In this document: positions 1 to 6,882 of the stretch, piece after piece
How the letters are laid out: each line of letters begins with the position of its first letter
Numbering within the stretch: position 1 is the first letter of the stretch
Assembly: GCA_019639155.1 (NCBI GenBank)
Contig: JAHBSJ010000010.1
Coordinates: forward strand, 50,181-114,180
DNA: 64,000 nt
Origin: Acidobacteriota bacterium
Lineage (GTDB): Bacteria > Acidobacteriota > Blastocatellia > Pyrinomonadales > Pyrinomonadaceae
Direction: 5' to 3'
The notes under the pieces: generated by a model
The model's database searches: none
What the model saw: only the letters and a program-made list of their open reading frames with translations
Told to the model about the DNA's origin: nothing
Made by a program: the position numbers and the translations under genes

Positions 1-448
1 CGTGCGCGATCGTCAATTCGGCGGTGTCTATCAGGCGTCCATTCACACGGACCGGGGCAGCGGCAGTTGCCGAAGCAGCTTCGTTCCAATTCATACGGCG
101 AAGCAGTGCCCGTGTGCGTGCGAGAAAAACGTTGAGATCAAAGGGTTTAGGCAAGTAATCGTCGGCGCCGGCGTCGAGGCCTTCGAGGATGTCCTCGGGA
201 CGCCCGCGTGCCGTCAGCATCAGCACCGGCGTGGTGTCGCCTCTTTTTCTCAATTCACGCACCGCATCGAAACCGCTCATTCCGGGCAGCATCACGTCGA
301 GTATGACAGCGTCGAAATGCTCAATGCTTAGCTTTTCGAGAGCAGACTCGGCATCCTCCGAAACGTCGGTAGAATAGCCTTCGGCATCGAGATTGTATCG
401 AAGGCCTTCGGCGAGATGGGATTCGTCTTCTACGATGAGAATGTGCAT
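1..448 (-). CDS. OmpR-type response regulator, receiver domain (partial, runs off left edge)
   Basis: Reading the minus strand from the ATG at 448 gives a chain starting MHILIVEDE that stays open to the window edge (149 codons). It is a CheY-like receiver domain: acidic pocket E7/D8, phospho-acceptor D51 in AVILDVMLP, T79 and the conserved K101 in DYLPKPFD. After about residue 115 the chain enters a linker, and the DNA-binding output domain lies outside the window. It follows the sensor kinase on the same strand by 43 bases, so the two almost certainly form one two-component system. The linker plus the KPF motif favour an OmpR/PhoB-type regulator, but the effector domain is not visible. The signal sensed is unknown. 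Confidence 0.9.
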   Translation of the reverse strand, partial: MHILIVEDESHLAEGLRYNLDAEGYSTDVSEDAESALEKLSIEHFDAVILDVMLPGMSGFDAVRELRKRGDTTPVLMLTARGRPEDILEGLDAGADDYLPKPFDLNVFLARTRALLRRMNWNEAASATAAAPVRVNGRLIDTAELTIAH

Positions 449-459
449 TCTAATGTCAG

Positions 460-480
460 GCAGGCAGGTAGGCTGCCTGC
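460..480. repeat. Short perfect hairpin between sensor kinase and response regulator
   Basis: GCAGGCAG at 460-467 is matched by CTGCCTGC at 473-480 around a 5-base loop. It fills the 43-base gap between the kinase stop and the regulator start. It has no T-run, so it is not a classical terminator. The same GCAGGCTGCC-like words recur in the REP-like repeats near 43.4 and 57.4 kb, so this may be a solitary REP fragment, or it may tune the kinase:regulator ratio. Confidence 0.6.
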
Positions 481-491
481 GTTCCGGCGGC

Positions 492-1370
492 TCAGGCTCT
501 CGGCAGCGTTATTGTGAACGTGCTTCCTTTCCCCGATCCGCGGCTCTCGGCTGTGACGCGGCCGCCGTGTTTTTCGACGATCGCCTGCACGATCGCCAGT
601 CCCAAACCCGTTCCCTTGACGCCCGCACGGCCCGGCACGCGGTAAAACCTTTTGAATACACGCTTCAGGTCGGCCGGCGGAATTCCCACGCCGTTGTCTG
701 CCACCGAAATTTCCGCAAGGCCGCGTTCCCGCGCGGTCAATGTCACCGTAACACGAGGCGAGTCACCGGAGTATTTCACGGCATTGTCTAGAATGTTCCC
801 GAGAGCCGACCGCAGTTCTTCCCGGTCACCCGAAACCTCAATATCAACGGGCGGCGGTACGAATCGCACCGCTTCGTCGCTTAGGCCGCGGCGGCCGCGG
901 ATGAATGAGATACTTTCCTCGATCAATTCAGCGAGCGAGATCGTTTCGCGGTCGATCAGTCGACCCTTCTCACGCGTGCGGCTCGCCAAAAGCACCTGTT
1001 CGACCGTGCCGAGCAGACGTTCGCTGTCCTCTTTCATTATGTCGTAAAATTCGCGGCGTTTCGCCGCGTCGGGCTCGCGCGTGCGAAGCGTGTCCAAATA
1101 AAGCCGTATCGACGCGAGCGGTGTTTTAAGCTCGTGCGTGACGGCGTTAAGGAATGCGTCGTGCTGTTCGTTTCGGCGTATCTCGCGTATCAAAAAGATC
1201 GTGTTTAGGATCAGGCCCGTGATTATAAGGGCGAAAAAGACGACACCGAAGATCAACAGCGCAGCCTCGCGCAGATTCAGAATGATCCAGCCGACGTTCA
1301 GCGCGATCGCCAAGGCCGACAGGCTGATGCCCAGCACCAGAAAGAAGATCGCTGTCTTACGCCGCCGCAT
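492..1370 (-). CDS. Membrane sensor histidine kinase
   Basis: A 292-residue histidine kinase. Two hydrophobic segments (about residues 7-30 and 36-62) anchor it with almost no extracytoplasmic loop. The HisKA dimerisation/phosphotransfer domain follows with the H-box around H79 (AVTHELKTPLAS). The HATPase domain shows the N-box (LGNILDNAVKYSG), G1 (DNGVGIP) and G2 (GTGLGLAIV). There is no periplasmic sensor, HAMP or PAS domain, so it probably senses the membrane or an interacting protein. It autophosphorylates and passes phosphate to the regulator encoded just downstream on the same strand. The 3' end lies against a hairpin at 460-480. Confidence 0.93.
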   Translation of the reverse strand: MRRRKTAIFFLVLGISLSALAIALNVGWIILNLREAALLIFGVVFFALIITGLILNTIFLIREIRRNEQHDAFLNAVTHELKTPLASIRLYLDTLRTREPDAAKRREFYDIMKEDSERLLGTVEQVLLASRTREKGRLIDRETISLAELIEESISFIRGRRGLSDEAVRFVPPPVDIEVSGDREELRSALGNILDNAVKYSGDSPRVTVTLTARERGLAEISVADNGVGIPPADLKRVFKRFYRVPGRAGVKGTGLGLAIVQAIVEKHGGRVTAESRGSGKGSTFTITLPRA

Positions 1371-1391
1371 AAATCAATTAGACGGGAAAAT

Positions 1392-1490
1392 GCGGAAAGG
1401 TGGCAATGTGGGAACGTGAAAAGGTGAAAGAGTCGGAAAAGTAAAGAAGCGAAAGAGTGAAAAGGTGAGAAGGTGAAAAAGTGAAAAGGT
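1392..1490 (+). repeat. Degenerate period-8 tandem array (GTGAAAAG-like), left arm
   Basis: GT(G) recurs every 8 bases from about 1400 to 1489, with one single-base slip near 1441. Units resemble GTGGCAAT, GTGAAAAG, GTGAGAAG and GTGAAAAA, about 12 copies. It lies in the gap between the kinase start (1370) and the desaturase stop. The inverted version of the same motif follows at 1511-1544. It resembles the arrays around the two four-helix-bundle genes, but no gene lies between these arms. Confidence 0.8.
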
Positions 1491-1515
1491 CGCTCTTTGC
1501 AGGCGACCTCTTTTT
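1487..1515 (-). terminator. Rho-independent terminator of the desaturase gene
   Basis: AGGTCGC (1487-1493) pairs with GCGACCT (1503-1509). On the minus strand the stem is followed by TTTT from the A-run at 1484-1487. On the plus strand it is followed by a T-run at 1511-1515, so it could act in both directions. It sits 37 bases past the desaturase stop codon, in the middle of two inverted period-8 arrays. Confidence 0.75.
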
Positions 1516-1544
1516 CACATTTTCGGGGTTTTTCACCCTTTTAC
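1511..1544 (-). repeat. Degenerate period-8 array (GTGAAAAG-like), right inverted arm
   Basis: On the plus strand this reads TTTTTCAC, ATTTTCGG, TTTTTCAC, CCTTTTAC, with a 2-base slip after the second unit. That is the reverse complement of the 1392-1490 motif. It ends two bases before the desaturase stop codon. It is the partner arm of the array at 1392-1490. Confidence 0.65.
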
Positions 1545-1545
1545 T

Positions 1546-2409
1546 CTAGGCGGCTTTCTTATAGACCTTAGCCTCTTTCGCGTCGAGGTCCATGGCGTAA
1601 ATATCTTTGGCGAGGCCCAGGCGTTCCAGGATGCGGATCTGCACCCAATTGATGTCGAATTCGCGTGCGGTCAGGCCGTGGCGTGCCGAACGCGGATACG
1701 CGTGATGGTTGTTGTGCCAGCCTTCACCGAATGTGATCGCGGCGATGAAGCCGTTGTTGCGCGAATCGTCGGTCGTTTCAAAACGTGTCGTTCCCCACAG
1801 ATGCGTCGCGGAATTTACGAGCCATGTGAAGTGCCAAAGCATGACGGTTCTGAGGAAAATGCCCCAGACGACCATCGTCCAGCCGCCGATCAAGAACAAG
1901 ATCCCTGCGGCGACGACCGATGTCAAATAATAATGCCGGTCAAGAAAACCGAGATACGGATCGCGCAGCAGATCGGGAGCATATTTCTTGACGACAGCGT
2001 CAGGCTGGCGCTGTGCCGTTCCCTTAAAGATCCAACCGATATGCGACCAGATAACGCCGTTACGCGGGCTGTGCGGATCTTTGTCCGTGTCGGTGAATGC
2101 GTGATGCAGGCGGTGCGTCGTCACCCAGGCGATCGGCCCCGATTGCAGAGCGAGAGTGCCGAATGTAGCGAGCGTTCGTTCGAGCCAACGCGGCGTCTTG
2201 AAGCCGCGATGCGTCAGCAGGCGATGATAGCCCAGCCCGATACCGAGGCTGCCCGAGATCCACCATACTACCAGCAGGGCGGCCAAATTTGCCCACGAGA
2301 ACGTAAAGAACGCCGCAACCGCGGCCAAGTGAAACACTGCCACGATGATTACGGTGTCCCAATGAATTCTCTTCTTTCTTGCCTGATCCAACCGAACGAT
2401 ATTTTCCAT
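1546..2409 (-). CDS. Acyl-CoA delta-9 type fatty acid desaturase
   Basis: A 287-residue membrane di-iron desaturase of the stearoyl-CoA desaturase type. All three histidine boxes are present in order: HRLLTH at 62-67, HRLHH at 99-103 and HNNHH at 232-236, followed by the usual AYPRSARHG segment. Hydrophobic hairpins lie at about 18-60 and 160-200. The family inserts a cis double bond in saturated acyl chains using O2 and an electron donor, and so adjusts membrane fluidity. The donor (ferredoxin or NADPH reductase) is not encoded nearby. It is a single-gene unit with its own terminator hairpin downstream. Positional specificity cannot be read from sequence. Confidence 0.92.
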   Translation of the reverse strand: MENIVRLDQARKKRIHWDTVIIVAVFHLAAVAAFFTFSWANLAALLVVWWISGSLGIGLGYHRLLTHRGFKTPRWLERTLATFGTLALQSGPIAWVTTHRLHHAFTDTDKDPHSPRNGVIWSHIGWIFKGTAQRQPDAVVKKYAPDLLRDPYLGFLDRHYYLTSVVAAGILFLIGGWTMVVWGIFLRTVMLWHFTWLVNSATHLWGTTRFETTDDSRNNGFIAAITFGEGWHNNHHAYPRSARHGLTAREFDINWVQIRILERLGLAKDIYAMDLDAKEAKVYKKAA

Positions 2410-2576
2410 CTATATCTCCTGAAATTTTGTCCCGGAACCTGTCAAGCAGGTTTCCTATTATTGAGGCTAACAGGTTTTGCGGGCGTCGATTGTAAGAGTT
2501 TTGTAAGAGTTTTCGCGGCGGGAAAATTGAATTCGCCGATGCGGGAATTTAAAGTCTAAAGAGTCTCGGGACAACT

Positions 2577-3506
2577 GTGGCAAAGAAAGGAAAACTGCTC
2601 ATCAACGTAGAATACGCGGCCGCACGCACGGCGTTTGCCCTGCTAGGGCTGCTGCCGCGTAGTGCAGCAATCGCTTTTTGTGTGGCGTTGATGCGGCTGC
2701 TGCCGGCGGTGTTGAAGAATTTGCGAAAAACGGGAATGCGAAATCTTGAGATCGCGTTTCCCGAAAAAAGTATTGAAGAGCGGCGAAAGATACTCGCCGG
2801 TTCGCTGGAAAATCTCGGCCGCGTGCTCGGCGAACTTTCGCAGAATCACAAATATTCAAAAGAGCGTTTTGCGGAAATGGTCGAATTCGAAATGGACGAT
2901 GAAACGCAGGAACTCTATCGCCGAAACCGCGAAGAAGGGCAGGGCGTCGTTATCACGACGGGGCATTTCGGCAACTGGGAGATGTTCGTTCTGGGTTTCG
3001 CGGCATCGTTTCAGCCGATCAGCTATCTTGCCCGCCCGCTAGATAATCCTAAGATAGATGCGATGCTGAATGCCCGCCGAGACCGTTTCGGCAATCAGCC
3101 GATAAACAAGGCTTTTTCGGCGATGACCGCGATAAAGCTTGTCCGTGACGGCGGAATACTCGGCATCTTGGCTGATGTGAACACGCATCCTCGCGAAGGC
3201 GTTTTCGTGCCGTTCTTCGGTTTGTCGGCATGCACGTCTGCGGGTGCGGCGACCATCGCGTTGCGTGCCGGAGCCGTTATTTATCCTGCGGTTTGCGTTT
3301 ACGATCGCGAGCGAGATAAATATCGTATGATCCGCGGCCGGATCATCGTGCCCGAAAATACAGGCGACCGCGAACGCGATATTCGCGAAACGACCGCGAG
3401 ATTCACGCTCGAGATGGAAAATTTCATACGCCAATATCCCGAGCAGTGGATGTGGATTCATCGGCGTTGGAAAACGCGGCCGCCCGGCGAACCGTCGGTC
3501 TATTGA
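2577..3506 (+). CDS. Lysophospholipid/lipid A type acyltransferase (LpxL/HtrB family)
   Basis: A 309-residue protein of the LpxL/HtrB acyltransferase family. It has an N-terminal hydrophobic segment (about residues 15-45) and the catalytic HX4E motif at H130-E135 in GHFGNWEM. These enzymes add a secondary acyl chain to lipid A or a related glycolipid at the inner membrane. The start is the GTG at 2577; no ATG gives a better N-terminus. No other lipid A gene is nearby, so the acceptor cannot be assigned. The stop is followed after 8 bases by the cyanophycinase-like gene, so the two may be cotranscribed. Confidence 0.88.
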   Translation: MAKKGKLLINVEYAAARTAFALLGLLPRSAAIAFCVALMRLLPAVLKNLRKTGMRNLEIAFPEKSIEERRKILAGSLENLGRVLGELSQNHKYSKERFAEMVEFEMDDETQELYRRNREEGQGVVITTGHFGNWEMFVLGFAASFQPISYLARPLDNPKIDAMLNARRDRFGNQPINKAFSAMTAIKLVRDGGILGILADVNTHPREGVFVPFFGLSACTSAGAATIALRAGAVIYPAVCVYDRERDKYRMIRGRIIVPENTGDRERDIRETTARFTLEMENFIRQYPEQWMWIHRRWKTRPPGEPSVY

Positions 3507-3514
3507 AAGAATTT

Positions 3515-4327
3515 ATGAGAGGAAATAGTTTTTTGAAGAAACATCTGGCGGCGGCATTCGTCGCCGTACTGCTGCTTTCTGCCGCTGCGATCGCGCAGCA
3601 GCGTCTGCTTGTGATCGGCGGCGGCAAACGCCCTGCCGACGCAATGAAAAGATTTGTCGACTGGAGCGGCGGTGAAAGGTCGAACATCCTGGTCATCACA
3701 TGGGCGAGCGAGGTGCCTGAGGAGAATTTCGAAGGCCTGAAACGCGACCTGACAGCGGCCGGTGCTGCAAACGTCGTTCATGCCGCGATGCGTCCGCTCG
3801 ATGCCGAAAAACGAGCAACTTTTATCACGGAGCTTTCAAAAGCGACCGGCGTTTTCTTTTCCGGCGGCGATCAGAACCGCATCATGGGCGTGCTCGCCGA
3901 TGGTGAACTTCTCAAGATGATTCGCGAACGCTATAACAAGGGCGTTCCTGTCGGCGGAACTAGCGCCGGTGCGGCGGCGATGTCCGACCCGATGATGACC
4001 GGCGACGCGGACCTGAAACTGCTCGACGGCAAACAGGTCGGAACGCGGCCGGGCATCGGATTTATCCCGAAAGTTATGTTCGACCAGCATTTCCTTGTCC
4101 GTCAGCGGCACAATCGCCTGTTCGGCTGGCTGATGCTCAATCGCGATTTCCTCGGCGTCGGCATCGACGAAGACACCGCTGTCCTGATCGAGGACAACCG
4201 CAAAATGACCGTCGCCGGCCCTACGCAGGTGATGGTGGTTGATAGCAAAAAAATAAAAGGCGGGATGGCGGTTTATTTTCTTAAAGCAGGCGAAAAGTTC
4301 GACCTCGCGAAACGAAAGCTGAATTAG
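3515..4327 (+). CDS. Secreted cyanophycinase-like peptidase (family S51)
   Basis: About 270 residues beginning with a signal peptide (LAAAFVAVLLLSAAAIAQQ) and continuing as a peptidase S51 domain. Hallmarks are VIGGGKRP near residue 33, FFSGGDQNR at 115-122 and the nucleophile S150 in GGTSAGAA. S51 members include cyanophycinase, which cleaves beta-Asp-Arg dipeptides from cyanophycin, and dipeptidase E. The signal peptide suggests action outside the cytoplasm on imported or environmental polymer. ATG 3515 is used here; TTG 3533 is an alternative better spaced from AGAGGA at 3518-3523. No cyanophycin synthetase is in the window. Confidence 0.85.
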   Translation: MRGNSFLKKHLAAAFVAVLLLSAAAIAQQRLLVIGGGKRPADAMKRFVDWSGGERSNILVITWASEVPEENFEGLKRDLTAAGAANVVHAAMRPLDAEKRATFITELSKATGVFFSGGDQNRIMGVLADGELLKMIRERYNKGVPVGGTSAGAAAMSDPMMTGDADLKLLDGKQVGTRPGIGFIPKVMFDQHFLVRQRHNRLFGWLMLNRDFLGVGIDEDTAVLIEDNRKMTVAGPTQVMVVDSKKIKGGMAVYFLKAGEKFDLAKRKLN

Positions 4328-4398
4328 CCTATAGATCTCAATAGAAAAGTTTTTTTGAAGATAAAGCTTCGATTCTGTTAGAGTTTGGGGTAGAAGCA

Positions 4399-4689
4399 AT
4401 GTCCGGATTAGACGAAATTCGCCAAGTTCTGTCAACAAGCAAGCCGGAGCTTTCCTCGAGGTTTCGTGTAAAGGATCTTGCCGTTTTCGGCTCCTACGCC
4501 CGAAATGAGCAGCGATCAGACAGTGATATAGATATTCTTGTCGAATTCTCGGGACCGGTGGGCATCGAATTTGTCGATCTCGCCAATTACCTTGAGCGGC
4601 TGCTCGGCCGCCGCGTCGACCTCGTCTCCCGAAAGGGCATCAAACCAAAATATTTTGAGCAGATCCGGGGCGACCTTCAGTATGTCTGA
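4399..4689 (+). CDS. MNT-type minimal nucleotidyltransferase (antitoxin of a HEPN/MNT pair)
   Basis: A 96-residue minimal nucleotidyltransferase. The polymerase-beta signature GSYARNEQ followed by SDSDIDILVEF (GSX10DXD) is intact. In HEPN/MNT toxin-antitoxin systems this protein neutralises the HEPN RNase, in studied cases by adding AMP residues to it. The gene overlaps the start of the broken HEPN gene by 8 bases, the usual operon arrangement. Because the partner is disrupted, this may be a relic antitoxin. Confidence 0.9.
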   Translation: MSGLDEIRQVLSTSKPELSSRFRVKDLAVFGSYARNEQRSDSDIDILVEFSGPVGIEFVDLANYLERLLGRRVDLVSRKGIKPKYFEQIRGDLQYV

Positions 4690-5030
4690 CCGCAGCCCAA
4701 AACTTCTCATTGAAGACACCCTCGATTCGGCGTATAAGATCATTCGATATACCGAAGGAATGACGCTTTAGGATTTTACGCTAAATGAAATGGCGATGGA
4801 TGCCGTCGCCCGAAACTTCGAGATCATCGGCGAGGCCGCAAATCGCTTGCCGAATGATTTCAAGAAGTTAAACTCTCATATTGATTGGGACAGGATTCGA
4901 GGCCTGCGAAATCGGATCGTTCATGACTATTTCGGAATTGACTTCGAGATAGTCTGGGGTAACAAAAGAGAATTATATTCCCGAACTCATCATCTCTCTC
5001 AGCGAATGCCGAGACTCGTTGGAAAACTGA
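4682..5030 (+). pseudogene. Disrupted HepT/DUF86 HEPN toxin
   Basis: Starting at ATG 4682 the frame gives a clear HepT N-terminus (MSDRSPKLLIEDTL), then meets TAG at 4769-4771 right after YTEGMTL. In the same frame the family sequence resumes at once (DFTLNEMAMDAV, RNFEIIGEAANR) and includes the HEPN RX4H motif RNRIVH. Around 4957-4963 a second lesion, best explained by one extra base in a G-run, shifts the natural C-terminus (VTKENYIPELIISLSE) into the next frame, which ends at TGA 5028-5030. Two independent lesions point to a decayed toxin. A restart at ATG 4790 could make a fragment that keeps RX4H. Confidence 0.88.
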
Positions 5031-5036
5031 GCTAAC

Positions 5037-6044
5037 TCAACCGGCTTTCCGTGCCTGCGACTGAACGGCAGTAATAGCGACGGCATCGACGATGTCTTCG
5101 GCCTTGCAGCCGCGGGAAAGGTCGTTGCACGGGCGGTCGAGGCCTTGGAGGATCGGGCCGATTGCGGTGCCGCCGGTCAGGCGTTCGGTGAGTTTGTAGG
5201 CGATATTGCCGGAATTCAGGTCGGGGAAAATGAGGACGTTAGCCTTGCCCGCGACGGGCGAGCCGGGTGCTTTTGACACAGCGACGCTCTGAACGAGGGC
5301 GGCATCTGCCTGCAGTTCGCCGTCGATGGCGAGGTCCGGCATTCGTGCTTTCACGGTCTTTGTCGCTTCGATGATCTTGTCGAGAAGCTTGTGTTTTGCT
5401 GAGCCTTTTGTCGAGAACGAAAGCATCGCGACACGCGGCTCAGCCCCGAGCAACGCACGGCACGAGTCCGCCGACGCAATTGCGATCTCGGCCAATTCTG
5501 ACGAATCCGGATCGATGACCACGCCGCAATCGGCATAGATCATCGCACCGCGTTCGCCGAATTTCTTGTCAGGAACGACCATCAGAAAAAAGCTCGAAAC
5601 GGTTTTCATGCCTTCCTTTACGCCGATGCAACGCAACGCCGCGGCAACGGTGTGTGCCGTAGTATTCGTCGCTCCTGCTACCGAACCGTCGGCTTTACCG
5701 TCGCGCACCAGGAGATTTCCGTAATAGAGCGGGTCCTTGACGGCCTGTTCCGCTTCTTCGAGTGTCGTTCCTTTTGCACGTCGAAGCTGGTGATAAAGAT
5801 GCGCCATCTTGCCGTGTTCGTGATGATCGGCTCGGTGATCCAGTATCCTCACCCCGTTCAGGTTTGCACCGCAATCTGCGGCCAGGCCGCGGAGTTTTTC
5901 TTCGTTGCCGATCACAGTTATTTTCGCGATCGAATCGCGGACGCACATTTCGGCGGCCTGAAGTGTTCGCGGGTCGTCACCCTCCGGCAAAATGATGTGC
6001 TGAGGTGCGGCCGCGGCGCGTTGACGTATCTTTTCGAGGGTCAT
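5037..6044 (-). CDS. pta: Phosphate acetyltransferase
   Basis: A 335-residue PTA/PTB-family enzyme that interconverts acetyl-CoA plus phosphate and acetyl-phosphate plus CoA. The start [10 protein letters not shown] at 6044 matches the compact form of the family, followed by [16 protein letters not shown]. The conserved C-terminal half has [20 protein letters not shown] and [18 protein letters not shown]. An upstream in-frame extension to 6269 exists but is not family-like and overlaps the divergent gene. No acetate kinase is adjacent. It is convergent with the HepT remnant, 6 bases apart. Confidence 0.93.
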   Translation of the reverse strand: MTLEKIRQRAAAAPQHIILPEGDDPRTLQAAEMCVRDSIAKITVIGNEEKLRGLAADCGANLNGVRILDHRADHHEHGKMAHLYHQLRRAKGTTLEEAEQAVKDPLYYGNLLVRDGKADGSVAGATNTTAHTVAAALRCIGVKEGMKTVSSFFLMVVPDKKFGERGAMIYADCGVVIDPDSSELAEIAIASADSCRALLGAEPRVAMLSFSTKGSAKHKLLDKIIEATKTVKARMPDLAIDGELQADAALVQSVAVSKAPGSPVAGKANVLIFPDLNSGNIAYKLTERLTGGTAIGPILQGLDRPCNDLSRGCKAEDIVDAVAITAVQSQARKAG

Positions 6045-6156
6045 TCGGTGCGTTTCCGTTACATCTTTTGCAGCGGATGAGATGAATTTACCATACAACC
6101 CGCGGCATCGAAACTTGCACAAAGCACGGGTTGTTTCTAGACTTGGGAGAATAGGG

Positions 6157-6705
6157 ATGAGTACTAAGGCAGTAAAAGCAAAAGAGAAAGCACCGGCGGC
6201 GCCGAAACCGCGGCGCGAGCGCGTCGAGCTGAAGGCACGAATGCGCGGGTTTTTGATGTTCCTGCCCAATCTTGTTCTGCTGCTCGGCCGTATGCTGAAG
6301 GACGGCCGCGTTCCGACCGCTGAAAAAGCACTCTTCGTCGCGGCGATCGTTTACGTCATCTCGCCGATCGACCTCATTCCCGACATCTTTCCTTTCATCG
6401 GCCAGGTTGATGACCTGTATGTCGTAGCGCTCACGCTGCTCAGGCTGATCAACAGGACCGATGATTCGGTCGTCAGGCAGCATTGGACGGGCGGCGGCGA
6501 CATTGTCGCATTGGCGGATTCGATAGCCAATATCGCACCAAAATTCCTGCCGCGGCGCGTATCGCGGGTTATCACTTCGCGAGTTGAGCTTGCACCCGCG
6601 GGAAAGGCTCTGCGCAGTATCACGTCAAAGGAAGAGCCGCTCGTACGCGAGATAGTTTCAGACGACGACCTGCTTATCGATGCCCGCCCGGGCGTGAATA
6701 ATTGA
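6157..6705 (+). CDS. YkvA-like (DUF1232) membrane protein
   Basis: 182 residues. The central region has the DUF1232 core: [19 protein letters not shown], then [16 protein letters not shown], forming one or two membrane segments. The N-terminus is basic and Ala/Pro/Lys-rich. The start at ATG 6157 has GGGAG about 8 bases upstream. The family is widespread and its molecular role is not settled. The C-terminal 70 residues after the DUF1232 core are charged and not recognised. It stands alone, divergent from pta and upstream of clpC. Confidence 0.8.
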   Translation: MSTKAVKAKEKAPAAPKPRRERVELKARMRGFLMFLPNLVLLLGRMLKDGRVPTAEKALFVAAIVYVISPIDLIPDIFPFIGQVDDLYVVALTLLRLINRTDDSVVRQHWTGGGDIVALADSIANIAPKFLPRRVSRVITSRVELAPAGKALRSITSKEEPLVREIVSDDDLLIDARPGVNN

Positions 6706-6839
6706 TCGCCGATCATCTTTTTTACATTTTTCTGAATTAATTCGGTTTTCATTGTGGATTAGAGCGGTCTTTGAAACTATTAAAAAGACAAGCTCTTTTC
6801 GCTTTATTTGAGCAATTCTACGCCTAAGGCCGGTTTTTC

Positions 6840-6859
6840 GTTATAATGGCGTGTATAAC
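6840..6859 (+). promoter_or_regulatory. Probable -10 region and inverted repeat upstream of clpC
   Basis: TATAAT at 6842-6847 lies 36 bases before the clpC start codon. It is embedded in the inverted repeat GTTATA (6840-6845) / TATAAC (6854-6859), so a repressor bound there would cover the -10. No convincing -35 at 16-18 bases was found. It is not a HAIR or CIRCE element. Confidence 0.4.
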
Positions 6860-6882
6860 GAAAGTCCGCGAGATGGATATTT

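Noticed and set aside
4769..4771. TAG in hepT as a recoded sense codon (pyrrolysine or programmed readthrough)
   Set aside because: A second lesion, a frameshift, occurs downstream in the same gene, so plain decay is simpler. Other genes in the window use TAG as an ordinary stop.
6045..6269. N-terminal extension of phosphate acetyltransferase
   Set aside because: The extra 75 residues are not family-like, overlap the divergent gene, and MTLEKI at 6044 matches the expected start.
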